Origin: Arcuatula senhousia
Lineage: Eukaryota > Mollusca > Bivalvia > Mytilida > Mytilidae
Assembly: GCA_963971305.1 (NCBI GenBank)
Contig: OZ020307.1
Span: 2,183,501-2,247,500 of the forward strand
DNA length: 64,000 nt
Direction of reading: 5' to 3'
A program made the position numbers and the translations under genes. This document shows, in pieces, positions 23,501-34,924 of this stretch. Every line of letters begins with the position of its first letter. Position 1 is the stretch's first letter. The notes under the pieces were generated by a model. The model saw only the letters and a list, made by a program, of their open reading frames with translations, was not told the DNA's origin and did not search any database.

Positions 23501-26500
23501 GCTCTACAAAAGTCTCCACTCTGTCAAAGTTGTCAGATGGTTGTGTCCAGCTCATGCCAGAAGCTCTACAAAAGTCTCCACTGTGTCAAAGTTGTCAGAT
23601 GGTTGTGTCCAGCTCATGCCAGAAGCTCTACAAAAGTCTTCACTGTGTCAAAGTTGTCAGATGGTTGTGTCCAGCTCATACCAGAAGCTCTACAAAAGTC
23701 TCCACTCTGTCAAAGTTGTCAGATGGTTGTGTCCAGCTCATACCAGAAGCTCTACAAAAGTCTTCACTGTGTCAAAGTTGTCAGATGGTTGTGTTCAGAT
23801 TATGCCAGAAGCTCTACAAAAGTCTCCACTGTGTCAAAGTTGTCAGATGGTTGTGTCCAGCTCATACCAGAAGCTTTACAAAAGTCTCCACTGTCAAAGT
23901 TGTCAGATGGTTGTGTCCAGCTCATACCAGAAGCTCTACAAAAGTCTCCTTTGTATCAAAGTTGTCAGATGGTTGTGTCCAGCTCATACCAGAAGCTCTA
24001 CAAAAGTCTCCACTCTGTCAAAGTTGTCAGATGGTTGTGTCCAGCTCATGCTAGAAGCTCTACAAAAGTCTCCACTGTGTCAAAGTTGTCAGATGGTTGT
24101 GTCCAGCTTATACCAGAAGCTCTACAAAAGTCTCCACTGTCAAAGTTGTCAGATGGTTGTGTCCAGCTCATGCCAGAAGCTCTACAAAAGTCTCCAATGT
24201 GTCAAAGGTTTCAGATGGTTGTGTCCAGCTTATGCCAGAAGCTCTACAAAAGTCTCCACTGTGTCAAAGGTTTCAGATGGTTGTGTCCAGCTCATGCCAG
24301 AAGCTTTACAAAAGTCTCCACTCTGTCAAAGTTGTCAGATGGTTGTGTCCAGCACATGCCAGAAGCTCTACAAAAGTCTCCACTGTGTCAAAGTTGTCAG
24401 ATGGTTGTGTCCAGCTCATGCTAGAAGCTCTACAAAAGTCTTCACTGTGTCAAAGTTGTCAGATGGTTGTGTCCAGCTCATGCTAGAAGCTCTACAAAAG
24501 TCTTCACTGTGTCAAAGTTGTCAGATGGTTGTGTCCAGCTCAAACCAGAAGCTCTACAAAAGTCTCCACTCTGTCAAAGTTGTCAGATGGTTGTGTCCAG
24601 CTCATGCTAGAAGCTTTACAAAAGTCTTCACTGTGTCAAAGTTGTCAGATGGTTGTGTCCAGCACATGCCAGAAGCTCTACAAAAGTCTCCACTGTGTCA
24701 AAGTTGTCAGATGGTTGTGTCCAGCTCATGCTAGAAGCTCTACAAAAGTCTCCACTGTGTCAAAGTTGTCAGATGGTTGTGTCCAGCTCATACCAGAAGC
24801 TCTACAAAAGTCTCCACTCTGTCAAAGTTGTCAGATGGTTGTGTCCAGCTCATGCTAGAAGCTCTACAAAAGTCTCCACTCTGTCAAAGTTGTCAGATGG
24901 TTGTGTCCAGCTCATGCCAGAAGCTCTACAAAAGTCTTCACTGTGTCAAAGTTGTCAGATGGTTGTGTCCAGCTCATACCAGAAGCTCTACAAAAGTCTC
25001 CACTCTGTCAAAGTTGTCAGATGGTTGTGTCCAGCTCATGCCAGAAGCTCTACAAAAGTCTTCACTGTGTCAAAGTTGTCATATGGTTGTGTTCAGATTA
25101 TGCCAGAAGCTCTACAAAAGTCTTCACTGTGTCAAAGTTGTCAGATGGTTGTGTTCAGCTCATGCCACAAGCTCTACAAAAGTCTTCACTGTGTCAAAGT
25201 TGTCAGATGGTTGTGTTCAGCTCATGCCAGAAGCTCTACAAAAGTCTCCACTGTGTCAAAGTTGTCAGATGGTTGTGTCCAGCACATGCCAGAAGCTCTA
25301 CAAAAGTCTCCACTGTGTCAAAGTTGTCAGATGGTTGTGTCCAGCTCATGCTAGAAGCTCTACAAAAGTCTCCACTCTGTCAAAGTTGTCAGATGGTTGT
25401 GTTCAGCTTATACCAGAAGCTCTACAAAAGTCTTCACTGTGTCAAAGTTGTCAGATGGTTGTGTCCAGCTCATACCAGAAGCTCTACAAAAGTCTCCACT
25501 CTGTCAAAGTTGTCAGATGGTTGTGTCCAGCTCATACCAGAAGCTCTACAAAAGTCTCCACTCTGTCAAAGTTGTCAGATGGTTGTGTCCAGCTCATGCC
25601 AGAAGCTCTACAAAAGTCTTCACTGTGTCAAAGTTGTCATATGGTTGTGTTCAGATTATGCCAGAAGCTCTACAAAAGTCTTCACTGTGTCAAAGTTGTC
25701 AGATGGTTGTGTTCAGCTCATGCCACAAGCTCTACAAAAGTCTTCACTGTGTCAAAGTTGTCAGATGGTTGTGTCCAGCTCATACCAGAAGCTTTACAAA
25801 AGTCTCCACTGTCAAAGTTGTCAGATGGTTGTGTCCAGCTCATGCCAGAAGCTCTACAAAAGTCTCCACTGTGTCAAAGTTGTCAGATGGTTGTGTCCAG
25901 CTCATACCAGAAGCTTTACAAAAGTCTCCACTGTCAAAGTTGTCAGATGGTTGTGTCCAGCTCATGCCAGAAGCTCTACAAAAGTCTCCACTCTGTCAAA
26001 GTTGTCAGATGGTTGTGTACAGCTCATACCAGAAGCTTTACAAAAGTCTCCACTGTGTCAAAGTTGTCAGATGGTTGTGTCCAGCTCATACCAGAAGCTC
26101 TACAAAAGTCTCCACTCTGTCAAAGTTGTCAGATGGTTGTGTCCAGCTCATACCAGAAGCTCTACAAAAGTCTTCACTGTGTCAAAGTTGTCAGATGGTT
26201 GTGTCCAGCTCATACCAGAAGCTCTACAAAAGTCTTCACTGTGTCAAAGTTGTCATATGGTTGTGTTCAGATTATGCCAGAAGCTCTACAAAAGTCTTCA
26301 CTGTGTCAAAGTTGTCATATGGTTGTGTTCAGATTATGCCAGAAGCTCTACAAAAGTCTTCACTGTGTCAAAGTTGTTTCATGGCTGTGTTCAGCTTATT
26401 CCAGAAGTTGTGAGATGGTTGTGTCCAGTCCATGCCACAAGCTCTACAAAAGTTTCACCTGTCAAGTTGTTTCATGGTTGTGTTCAGCTCATGCCAGAAG

Positions 26501-26600
26501 CTCTACAAAAGTCTCCACTGTGTCAAAGTTGTTTCATGGTTGTGTTCAGCTTATACCAGAAGCTCTGCTAAGTCTCCACTGTCAAAGTTGTAAGATGGTT
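17510..26600 (+). repeat. ~9.1-kb tandem array of a ~62-bp unit
   Basis: About 145 head-to-tail copies of a unit made of AGCTCTACAAAAGTCTCCAC, TGTGTCAAAGTTGTCAGATG and GTTGTGTCCAGCTCATACCA plus GA. A common variant lacks one GT (60 bp); other variants read CTCTGTCAAAG or GTTCAGATTATGCC. Copies are diverged at both ends (17.5-19.2 kb and after 26.4 kb) and nearly identical in the middle, as expected from unequal exchange. The consensus has no stop codon in any plus frame, which produces long apparent open frames in all three frames; these are not credible genes. Most of those end at copies reading CATGCTAGAAG, which create TAG. Confidence 0.95.
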
Positions 26601-26831
26601 TTGTGTTAAAAGGTCAGAAATAGTGGGTTTGTTTACTCATAGATCGATACCTCTGCAGAAAAAATATTCAGCACAAAAGTCTCCATAGTAATCTTTAAAT
26701 TGTAAATATTCTAGTTTTTCGCTGATAGTGCATCGATTAGCGTTCCTTTGAAATGGCTTTATTTTATATCCTTTTCTTTAATGTGTACAACAGAAACTTC
26801 TTAAAGTTCTGTTCCGAGAAAAACTGTGCTA

Positions 26832-27253
26832 CAACCCGTCCGATTTAACTATAGACTTTCGATTGCAGCGTAAAGTGAAGTGTGCAAACACAACAATGAA
26901 AATTTACGTAGTCATGAACAAGCCAATCGGTAACAAAAACCGCAAATCGTCACAGTAGGAAAACCCCCCATTTATCAATATCCAATCAGATTGAATGTTT
27001 GCACGACCCATTCATTCAATCAATGTATTTTTATGTTTATTTTTTTTCTGAAATTGTAATCGCTCAGAGCTTGGGCACCATTAATTGGTTGAATAAAAAT
27101 ATCTGTATCTGTATCTGTATGTAATCAAATGTAACGATTTGTAGTTTTTGTTAACGATTGTCTTTGTTCTTGACAACGTAAATTTTCATTGTTGTGTTTG
27201 CAGACTTCACCTTACGCTACAATTGGAAGTCCATAGTTAAATCGGACGGGTTG
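26832..27253 (+). mobile_element. MITE-like element with ~115-bp terminal inverted repeats
   Basis: Left arm CAACCCGTCCGATTTAACTA is matched by the inverse TAGTTAAATCGGACGGGTTG at 27234-27253. Pairing continues for about 115 bp with few differences. Both ends are flanked by TA, consistent with a TA target duplication as in Tc1/mariner-type elements. The 422-bp inside has no open frame and holds a CTGTAT microsatellite (about 27103-27120). It inserted into the remnant to the right of the satellite array. Confidence 0.85.
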
Positions 27254-27775
27254 TATCTTCAACTTAAATACCAAGAAGGAAGTCCGAAAGGGCAAGGTCA
27301 AAACCGGTAAACTAGAACGAGAACAATATACAAAGAAAGGCAACATAACGACACAAAAAAAGAACCGAATAGTAAATTATAAACATGCGTTCATATCTAG
27401 GTCCTACTATGCTTTACATGTCCTGAAATACTTAGTTTTCTTTTACAAAAGATCAATATACATGTACTGATGACCTTTAAAAGTCCAATTCAAAAAGCTT
27501 TACAAAAGCGCTGCATTGGACTAAATTGAAGTTGCCAGATAACCTCGTCAAGGGGTCATAGCTGTTTATTGGTAAAATATCTTGTGTTTTGCTCTTTGAA
27601 TAAAAACTATAACAGCTTGGAAAAGCTGTTGTTTGCTTTCAGGTTCGGTTAAAAAAGTCTTCATTTTTGGTGGTAGTGGGCATGAAATGTTTTTTCGTTG
27701 TAAAGTCCAATAAGAGGGGCCAGTAATGACTTATTCACTAGGTAAGCGATTTAGGACCTTAAAAGCCTTTTAATT

Positions 27776-28134
27776 GTTTCCTTATGCAATTAAACATGCT
27801 CCTTAGAGCCTCTTCTTTTCTTATGCAATTAGTCTGACTTTTTATTGAAAATTGGTTATATAAAATGCATTTATTCAATGGTTGTTCATCAAGATGCAAA
27901 TTTCTGCAAATTTTGATACAGATATTTCTGAATCTCCAAAAGAATGAGGACTATTTCAATATAATATTGTTTCTTCAGCGTGCTCTTTTCCTGATATATG
28001 TACTGCTCCTTTTGCTTCTTGTTGGCTCCATGATTTGGAAAATGTTGTTATGAAATTCAATTTTGGCAGCAACCCTTCAACGTATACGTTCCTTGTTTTG
28101 GATCCTTGATCTATCAAAAAGATGCTTAATTTTA
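27776..28134. other. Spacer, nothing recognised
   Basis: Weak short open frames occur on both strands but none resembles a known family. A tandem echo of the words CTTATGCAATTA (27780 and 27818) is seen. Confidence 0.4.
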
Positions 28135-28735
28135 ATGGCCCGACCACGTATGTTGATCGGACATTATAGTTTTACGCTTCTCTGTCCGTCCGTAAGTCCG
28201 TAACACTTTGGTTAAGGTCTTATTTAAGGTCCATGACTTGGATACTAGATGTTTTGGGACATTGATATTTCACCACTAGATGGTTCTTTGGTAGCGCTAC
28301 ACTACCCACTAGAAGGTTTGCACTGTGATATATATTTTACACATAAACGCCTTTGGTTAAGCTCTTTGTTAAGGTGCTTGATTGAGGGGGTCTATGATAT
28401 TTCACCTCTAGTTGTATCAACTGTGTAGAGATTTGTCACACACTATAAAGAAGGTCACTGTGATCTATATTTTACACATAAACGCCTTTGATTGAGCTCT
28501 TTGTTAAGGTCCATAACTCGGATGCTAGATTGAGGGAGGTCTATTATATTTCACCTCTAGTTGTGTCAATTGTCGAGAGTCATCACCCACTATAAAGAAG
28601 GTCAGTGTGACCTATATTTTATAAATGAACTACTTTGATTAATGTCTTGTTAAGGTCTACATCCCAGGTAATACATGTTGGAGGGCAATGATATTTTAAG
28701 AACAGGATGGTCATCTGTGGTTCATAGACACATAT
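28135..28735 (+). mobile_element. Element with ~3.5 diverged ~150-bp internal repeats
   Basis: Begins with a foldback, GGCCCGACCACGTATG followed by TTGATCGGACATTATA, and a CCGTCCGTAAGTCCG stretch. Inside, modules with TTTGGTTAAG, GATATTTCACC, CACTATAAAGAAGGTCA and TATATTTTACACATAAACGC repeat at roughly 28210, 28355, 28480 and 28630. No coding potential. Limits are approximate. Confidence 0.5.
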
Positions 28736-30994
28736 TCTCTACTTAAATTTTATTTTGCTATTCTTTGAAATGGTTATCTTTAAAATCGGAAGGCGATTAA
28801 CTCTGCATTTATATATATATATATATTGTATGAAATACAAACTATTTGAATGTCCCACGTCTGTTTGAATGAAAAAAGAGTAACACTTATAATAAAACAC
28901 ATAGATGAGATAGCGCAAACACAAGCCATTAGATGGCTAATAACTAGTAGAAAGCCTTTTAGAAAGCAATTAAGATCTATAAAATAAGAAGGGGTTGGAA
29001 GGGTGGGTTGGGAAAGATTCAATCGTTGTCGGGATGTGGTTTAGGGGCAGGGTCATATCAAACTTTCAAATACATGTACTTGGTAAATTTTTGGTGCATA
29101 TATTTTGTTGCTTCGTTTGTTAAATGTAATACAAATTACCTTTAAAATATGTTAACACTAAATTTGTAAAGCTAAACAGACACTGTCAGTGTCCCATTGG
29201 ATCGCTGGTTCAGTAACTGCATCCATTGTGCACAAGGAGTTATATCACCCTAAGTTGAGAAACTGGGCTGATTCTTTTGACATTTTCATTAACTCTGTGC
29301 TGTTTACGTTTACCTTGTACAATTGTATGAAACTCTATTAAGATCATCATTATTAACAATAAAGACACTTTGTGATATGTAGCACTTTTAACGAGTGCAC
29401 AAACAATTGGTTCATGTAACGCATATAATGGATAAAAAAAAACAAGATAAAAAGGATGACTTTTGGTATTTTTTCCCACAGTTATTGATAGCATAATTAG
29501 AGTTTATTTTTTAGGTTGATAATTTTTCTGTCTATACAAGGTCAAGAATAATACGATTTAATGTGACATGAACCCTTCCTTTATTTTGATGTTCCAGATC
29601 GTTTGCCACTCTAAAAAAAAAAGCATGAAGACAACTTAAAGTGACAATTTTTCCAATCTTATTTAAAATTAGATTACATTTTTTTTCCAAATTCAAAGAT
29701 TCCTACTACGTGAACATTTTATATTATTAGCCCACATGAGTTAGTTGAGCAATTGGCCTCACTTTTCGTCCGTTGTTTGTCCAACAACATCAACCTTTAA
29801 CTTTTCTTCAAAGATCTTATATCTGTAACCATTGAAGGGGTTGCTTTGAATCGTACACTTTTTATAGGTGTCCTCTATCAGGTTGGTGAAAATGACCTAT
29901 GGCCAACCGACGTGACCAGTGCTGCTTTAAGTAGGACATTATGGTCAGACAACAGTCTTAATAGTAAAACTGGAATTTTACCTTTTAATGTTTTTGCACT
30001 TTATAGGATAAATCCACATTATTGAGCATGAGAGTTTATGTTCTGATACATAAAACCCACATTGAGAAAAAAAAAGATATTTCGAACGAAGTTCAGATAC
30101 ATGTACTTGATTCGTGGCAGTGGTGGATCGAGAGGGGTGTTCCACATACAGTCCATTGTGGATGAAAAAGGTGGGGTTCCAGACCGAAATCTGCCTGAAA
30201 ATTACACAATATTTTTAGAGGAAAGGGGAGGTTGATGTCAAACTCCCGGAAGACACCCCCCTTGCATTTTATGTTGTAACCTTTTTATCTGAATTTCTAA
30301 TATCTCGGTTGCAAGTGTTGTCCTTACATTTTGTAAACATCTGAATGGAATTTTTTATTGTCGACACTTCATGTCACTGCCTTTTCTCTCTCTTTTGATA
30401 ATTTGACATGGTTTTGTCCATAGTCGGTTTTTAGCCCGAAATTTTGTTCTTAAAATTGTTTTTGGATCGCTCGGATACTGGATGTTTCTCCTGAGGTTTA
30501 CTCTCTCCAGCACCAACATTTTCAATCAAAGTTTTTTTTAATTAAAATGATGATTCTTTCAGGTTATTTAGGTAGCTATTCTTCATATGAAATTTTCAGG
30601 CATCAGGAATTCTCTACACATAGATTTAAGTTTCCATCCTTGTTTTGAGTTTTGAAATGCTGCAAATCAAAGGTTACGTTACTCGTGAAATATGCGTTTT
30701 TGGCATGACCAAAACCCGGGGACCAAAACAACGGGTTAATTGACTTTCTTATTGCAGTTATTTCATGTATTTAAAATTTAAGACTTTTATAATGACACCC
30801 ACGCTACAGTCATGTTGCATATTATTTTGACGAATGTCCTCATATTTATTTAACACAACAGAATACAAAAGGACATTTCGAAAGCTACGTGAAAAAAAAT
30901 AATTGTAAATTGAGTTCTGTTCTACTCTTCAGTGAACACGAAAAAAGGTTTAAAATGATCTATCATAAAATCTTATCCACCACTTTAAAATAAA
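28736..30994. other. Upstream region of the Cys-loop receptor gene
   Basis: No gene is recognised in 2.2 kb. A (TA)n run lies at 28810-28827. A degraded repeat at 29728-29830 has CCCACATGAGTTAGTTGAGC and CCTCACTTTTCGTCCGTT, reminiscent of the opening of hairpin elements elsewhere in the window. The last few hundred bases are the likely promoter of the receptor gene, but no TATA box or other definite element could be assigned. Confidence 0.4.
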
Positions 30995-32305
30995 ATGTAT
31001 CACCGAGTACTGGTCCTGATCGTCGTAGTTCTTTACCCTGGGAATGTCTGTGCGGAGAAGACAAAGACCGAAGATAAGGAGCCGACTTATAAAAATATTG
31101 AGCAGTTGTGGGCCAATTTAACAACCGGGCGTAATATACAAATACGACCAGTGAAAAATCCCGCTGAACCGGTGTTAGTTTACTTTTACTATCACTTGAC
31201 TAGTATACTGGAGTTCAATGAAGTAGAGGGAAGGTTAACTGTGAGAGGATATTTTGGAATTCATTGGGTGGATCAAACGGTTTCATGGGACCCGGATGAA
31301 TATGGGGTCGATTCACTCACATACAATGCAGAACTTTTCTGGAAACCGACATTATCTATTGGAAATCCGTACGGAGAAGGCGTGAATTTGTATCACGATG
31401 ATCATGTCAAACGTATAAAACACGATGGAGTTATTGACTGGTTACCCGGGGGATTAACTTCCGTGACATGTGCAGCTGATGTAACTGAGTACCCGTTTGA
31501 CACTCAACAATGTTCAATAGACGTTGTCGTAAATGGTTACAGGGAGCACGAAGTGATTCTTATACCCATCAATTTAATGACAGACTGGCTTTTACCTCAT
31601 AGAACATGGGGTTTGGTCGATAAATCCATGTCAAGAATACCCGTACCGCAAGTCGTCTACTTCAACCTTAAATTAGAACGAAAACCGATGTTCTTCATAT
31701 TTAACCTAATATTACCGATCGTTTTAATGTGTATTCTTAACCCGTTCGTGTTCTTACTACCGGCAGACAGTGGTGAACGTGTTGGTTACTCTGTGACGGT
31801 GTTGTTAGCCATTGCCGTTTTTCTGACCATCTCCTCGTCAAGTCTTCCAGCCATTTCTGAGCCTATTATCCCCACGATATGCATCCTTCTGTTTGTCGAT
31901 GTTGCATTCAGTGCAGTCATTCTGTTGTTTGTCATCGTGACCTTAAGATTTTATTTCCGAAGTGAAGACGTACCAGTTACCAAAAGTGCACAGAAATTTG
32001 TTAAATGTTGTCGATATATCAGATGTGGATGCTGCCGTAAGAGTTCGAAAGAAGAAAAACTGTACACGGAAGAAATGTCCGATGAAATATTTAAGATACC
32101 CGCAGCCGATTACCAATACCGTGGCACGAGTAGTTCTGACCTGATCTCTAGCGAGGCAAAGGTAGACATGGACAACAGTGGTATTACATGGAAAGATGTC
32201 GGAAGTGAGCTGGATGTTATCTTTGGAGTATTGAGTGGAATTATTATGGTTTTGATACATGTGCTATACATACTCGTGGTCGCTGGTGTCATCAAACTTA
32301 GATGA
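30995..32305 (+). CDS. Cys-loop ligand-gated channel subunit, nicotinic acetylcholine receptor-like, intronless
   Basis: A single uninterrupted frame of 436 residues. It has a signal peptide (about 1-20, ending NVCA). The extracellular domain carries SWDPDEYGV (97-105) and the Cys-loop C149-C163 with the canonical 13-residue spacing and central EYPFDTQQC. TM1 is about 211-236 and TM2 about 241-262 (GERVGYSVTVLLAIAVFLTI, with the GE pair typical of cation-selective pores). TM3 is about 271-300 and TM4 about 409-433. The cytoplasmic loop is short, with a Cys cluster at 318-327. The loop C region lacks the vicinal Cys pair of alpha subunits. The family forms pentameric channels at the plasma membrane; many divergent members are known in bivalves. 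The ATG is preceded by an A-rich context and opens the signal peptide. The ligand cannot be deduced. Lack of introns may mean retroposition or lineage-specific intron loss. Confidence 0.93.
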   Translation: MYHRVLVLIVVVLYPGNVCAEKTKTEDKEPTYKNIEQLWANLTTGRNIQIRPVKNPAEPVLVYFYYHLTSILEFNEVEGRLTVRGYFGIHWVDQTVSWDPDEYGVDSLTYNAELFWKPTLSIGNPYGEGVNLYHDDHVKRIKHDGVIDWLPGGLTSVTCAADVTEYPFDTQQCSIDVVVNGYREHEVILIPINLMTDWLLPHRTWGLVDKSMSRIPVPQVVYFNLKLERKPMFFIFNLILPIVLMCILNPFVFLLPADSGERVGYSVTVLLAIAVFLTISSSSLPAISEPIIPTICILLFVDVAFSAVILLFVIVTLRFYFRSEDVPVTKSAQKFVKCCRYIRCGCCRKSSKEEKLYTEEMSDEIFKIPAADYQYRGTSSSDLISSEAKVDMDNSGITWKDVGSELDVIFGVLSGIIMVLIHVLYILVVAGVIKLR

Positions 32306-33094
32306 TAAAACAATTAATGACTTTTAACATTACAAATGAATTACTTCATGGTAATGATTTTGAAAACGATGTAATTATTTTCTGTAGCATGTTCATTCAC
32401 TAATCACTACTAATATTGTACAAAGTAATAATCATATCATCAAGATGAAATGCATTTACTTTTACTTTATTTGGTTTTGTTACCGCGACACACGTTTCAG
32501 ATGTTACTAGGTTTTGGGACATTTATCTAAGTTCGGTGTGTGGTTTACTTTTTAAAGTTGTATTTATACTGTGTATATTACCGGCCATTACCGGCAACGA
32601 TTAACACTGGCAAACTTAAAGCAGTAAAACATACATGTGCATGAGTCGACTTGAAACAAAAACTTGAGGAAAAGAGAGACAGCAGTCTTACCCCAGTCTG
32701 CCTGTTGTCTACCTTTTCCTTCCGTTGTCTCCCCTTTTTAAAAATCATACATCATTACATTTTCGAACTGTTTCAATTTGCCAGCTGCCAACGATCGTGT
32801 TGGTATTTTGGAATTCTATTGTTCTACAAAGAATGATAGGATTATTACCGCTAATTTTCACAATTCGGTGGCCTTTTCCCTGGGTCTTAATACATCCCAA
32901 TAGAAGGATTGTTACCGTTAAGCTTTACAATTCTGAGGCCTTCAACCTGGATAATTATACACATGACTTAATCCACACTTGATGCATGGAATAAGTGTAC
33001 GCAACACAATCTACAATATAAACGCCAATTTAAAAAAATCTGCAGCAACCTTCAATGTGACCAGTGATCGCTGCTCAATGTTTTGCAATTGGTC
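32306..33094. other. Receptor 3' flank
   Basis: No convincing AATAAA is seen in the first 300 nt. At about 32983-33015 lies a copy of the dispersed GGAATAAGTGTACGCAACAC motif. No other gene is recognised. Confidence 0.4.
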
Positions 33095-33175
33095 CACCCC
33101 TAGTAAGGTGAATTCACGACGATTAGGAAAGTCCAGTGAAGGATTCACGTATTGTTGTATTTGGTGGGTTAAATT
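33095..33175 (+). repeat. Left member of an inverted repeat pair
   Basis: CCACCCCTAGTAAGGTGAAT, then ACGACGATTAGGAAAGTCCA and TGAAGGATTCACGTA. The same words occur inverted at 36785-36890, 3.6 kb away. The pair could be the ends of a decayed element or two independent insertions. Confidence 0.6.
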
Positions 33176-33837
33176 CGTCCCCTTTTCGATCAATATTGTT
33201 TACAAAACACACATACAATGCACACCTGAGCATTATTAATAAACATAAACCTATGTATTATTTATATTTCTTTATAATTTACATTTTTGTATTGATTTCA
33301 ATAAAATGTGAAAGTTTGGTTAATCTATGAATAATGGTTTAAAAGTTATGACTAAAAAGGTTATACATTTTATAAATCTAAATTAAAAGTAAACAACACA
33401 TTTCAAACTTATGATAAAGCATGCAATGTGTACCCATGTTCTTTTTAAATCATTTTAAATTAAAACATGCAACGAGAGTACTGCCCACTGTTTAAGAAAA
33501 TCAAATTAGTAAACACATCAAACCGGTAATTTGTCTCACCATTTTAGAGGATTCAGTTTTGTTCAGTTATAGACTTCTGTTTTGGTAAGTTGTGGATACT
33601 GTTTTGTCGGGTTATATCATACATTTTTATGGTCATTTACATAAGATTGCGTAATTATAAGTAGCATAATTGACCAATTTTACTGTAACTCATTTCGTGT
33701 TATCCAGGAACTAACAGAATTCGTTAATTCGGATATCATGCATGCTTACATTCCAAATTTTGTACTTGTTATATGCTTACAACCTTTTGGGTAAAATTTG
33801 CATTAAAAAAGCTATAATAGATTAATTTCTTCATCCA

Positions 33838-34640
33838 TATGAAGCAGACTTCTTACAATCACTTCTAGACAAAAAAGGATCATAGACTAGCTCTCTCTTT
33901 TAACTTCACTTTCCGTTACATTGATGATGTCCTTTCACTGAACGATTCTCAATGCTCATTTATCGTCAGAAATTTGAGATAAAGGACACAACGGATTCTA
34001 AAAAGTGTGCTTCATATTAATATCTAAATCTCGAAATAAACTCCAATGGAAAACTTTTAACAAAACTTTTTAAAAAACGTGATGACTTCAATAAATATTC
34101 AAATCGTCAACTTTTATACTCCTTGTGTAGCAAAATTCCATTTACTCCAGCACATGGAGTTTAAGTTCCACAATTGATTCATTACTCGAGAGCTTGCGGT
34201 AATATTACATCGATTTCCTTGGCAGAGCGTCACACATATGACACAAAAAGTTTTAACACAGATGTTGCTCCTTGATTGCTGTCTTGACTCAAGAAATTTA
34301 CGGAAGACATCATGAGCTCAAAAACAAATATGGGATTTCTCTCTTTCAGATGAGTACAGATGTTGGTTTGTCGTAGGTTTTTGTTTAACCTTCCTTTACC
34401 GGAATCGACACGCTGAATTTGAAATTGGCAGTGCGACGAATGTTAAATAGCATACATACAGGAACTGCTTACTTTTCCGGAGCGCACGAGTTCACTTTCG
34501 TTCGACTTGAGTTTGCGTCGTTGATAACTGTTTTGTTGATTTTGTGTTTGTTTTATGTTTCGTGTTTCTTCGTGCTGTTCACGTTCATGTTTTCTGATTT
34601 TGTCGTTGCCCTTTTTGACTTTTAACACTCGAATGCCCTA
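33838..34640 (+). pseudogene. Reverse-transcriptase remnant with 3' tail
   Basis: Broken frames read FNFTFRYIDDVLSLNDSQ (about 33897-33950; YIDD is an RT active-site box), then IKDTTDSKKC, ASY.NLEINSNGKL, KLFKKRDDFN and IVNFYT. Later KNKYGISLFQMSTD ends at a stop near 34378. Several frameshifts and stops separate the pieces. The conserved 3' tail (GGAACTGCTTAC.., TTGTCGTTGCCCTTTTTGAC) recurs at 37985-38245, 47905-48115 and 49655-49895. The order resembles an RT family common in mollusc genomes; whether it is Penelope-like or LINE was not settled. Confidence 0.7.
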
Positions 34641-34924
34641 CTTGATTTTTGTCAAAATACTTGGAGTTTTTGCAAATACTTATAAGTAAGAATTAAATTA
34701 ATATGACCCTAAAATATCTTAAAATGCTCCTAAAACGTATCTTAATTTAATGTTTGAATCAAATGGAATTAAATGCCTCATCTCAGATTTTTCTAGATCT
34801 GGAAGGGGGTGCATCTACATGCATTCTCATTTTTGCAACGAACCTGCATTACCAATAACAGTGAATTGGTTGCCCTTATATTCCTGCAAACAGACACATT
34901 TCATTTCGTTACAGTATTTACTAT
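34641..34924. other. Spacer, nothing recognised
   Basis: AT-rich, no exon or repeat identified. Confidence 0.4.

Larger units (their letters stand above)
17330..27775 (+). mobile_element. Degenerate family C element containing the giant satellite
   Basis: The left flank (17330-17510) has family C words: GAATGAAAACTATTGCAGAT, then TTGCTTTTTTAAATGTCCAG. The right flank (27490-27775) has AAGCTTTACAAAAG, AAGTTGCCAGAT, AAAAGCTGTTGTTTGCTT and a decayed terminus, TAGGTAAGCGATTTAGGACC, followed by AAAAGCCTTTTAATTG. So the array is bracketed by the body and 3' end of one old family C insertion. The 5' terminus AGCTCACCTGG was not found, so the left limit is approximate. Confidence 0.6.

Noticed and set aside
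17482..26609. Very long open frames (up to 1033 codons) on the plus strand
   Set aside because: They are the stop-free 62-bp satellite read in rotating frames; adjacent frames are equally open, there are no splice or domain signs, and ends fall at a recurring variant unit.
27865..28147. Hydrophobic plus-strand frame and its minus-strand counterpart
   Set aside because: No family resemblance, low complexity and no splice partners; treated as chance.
31943..32313. Overlapping frames on both strands at the receptor 3' end
   Set aside because: Shadows of the Cys-loop receptor coding frame.
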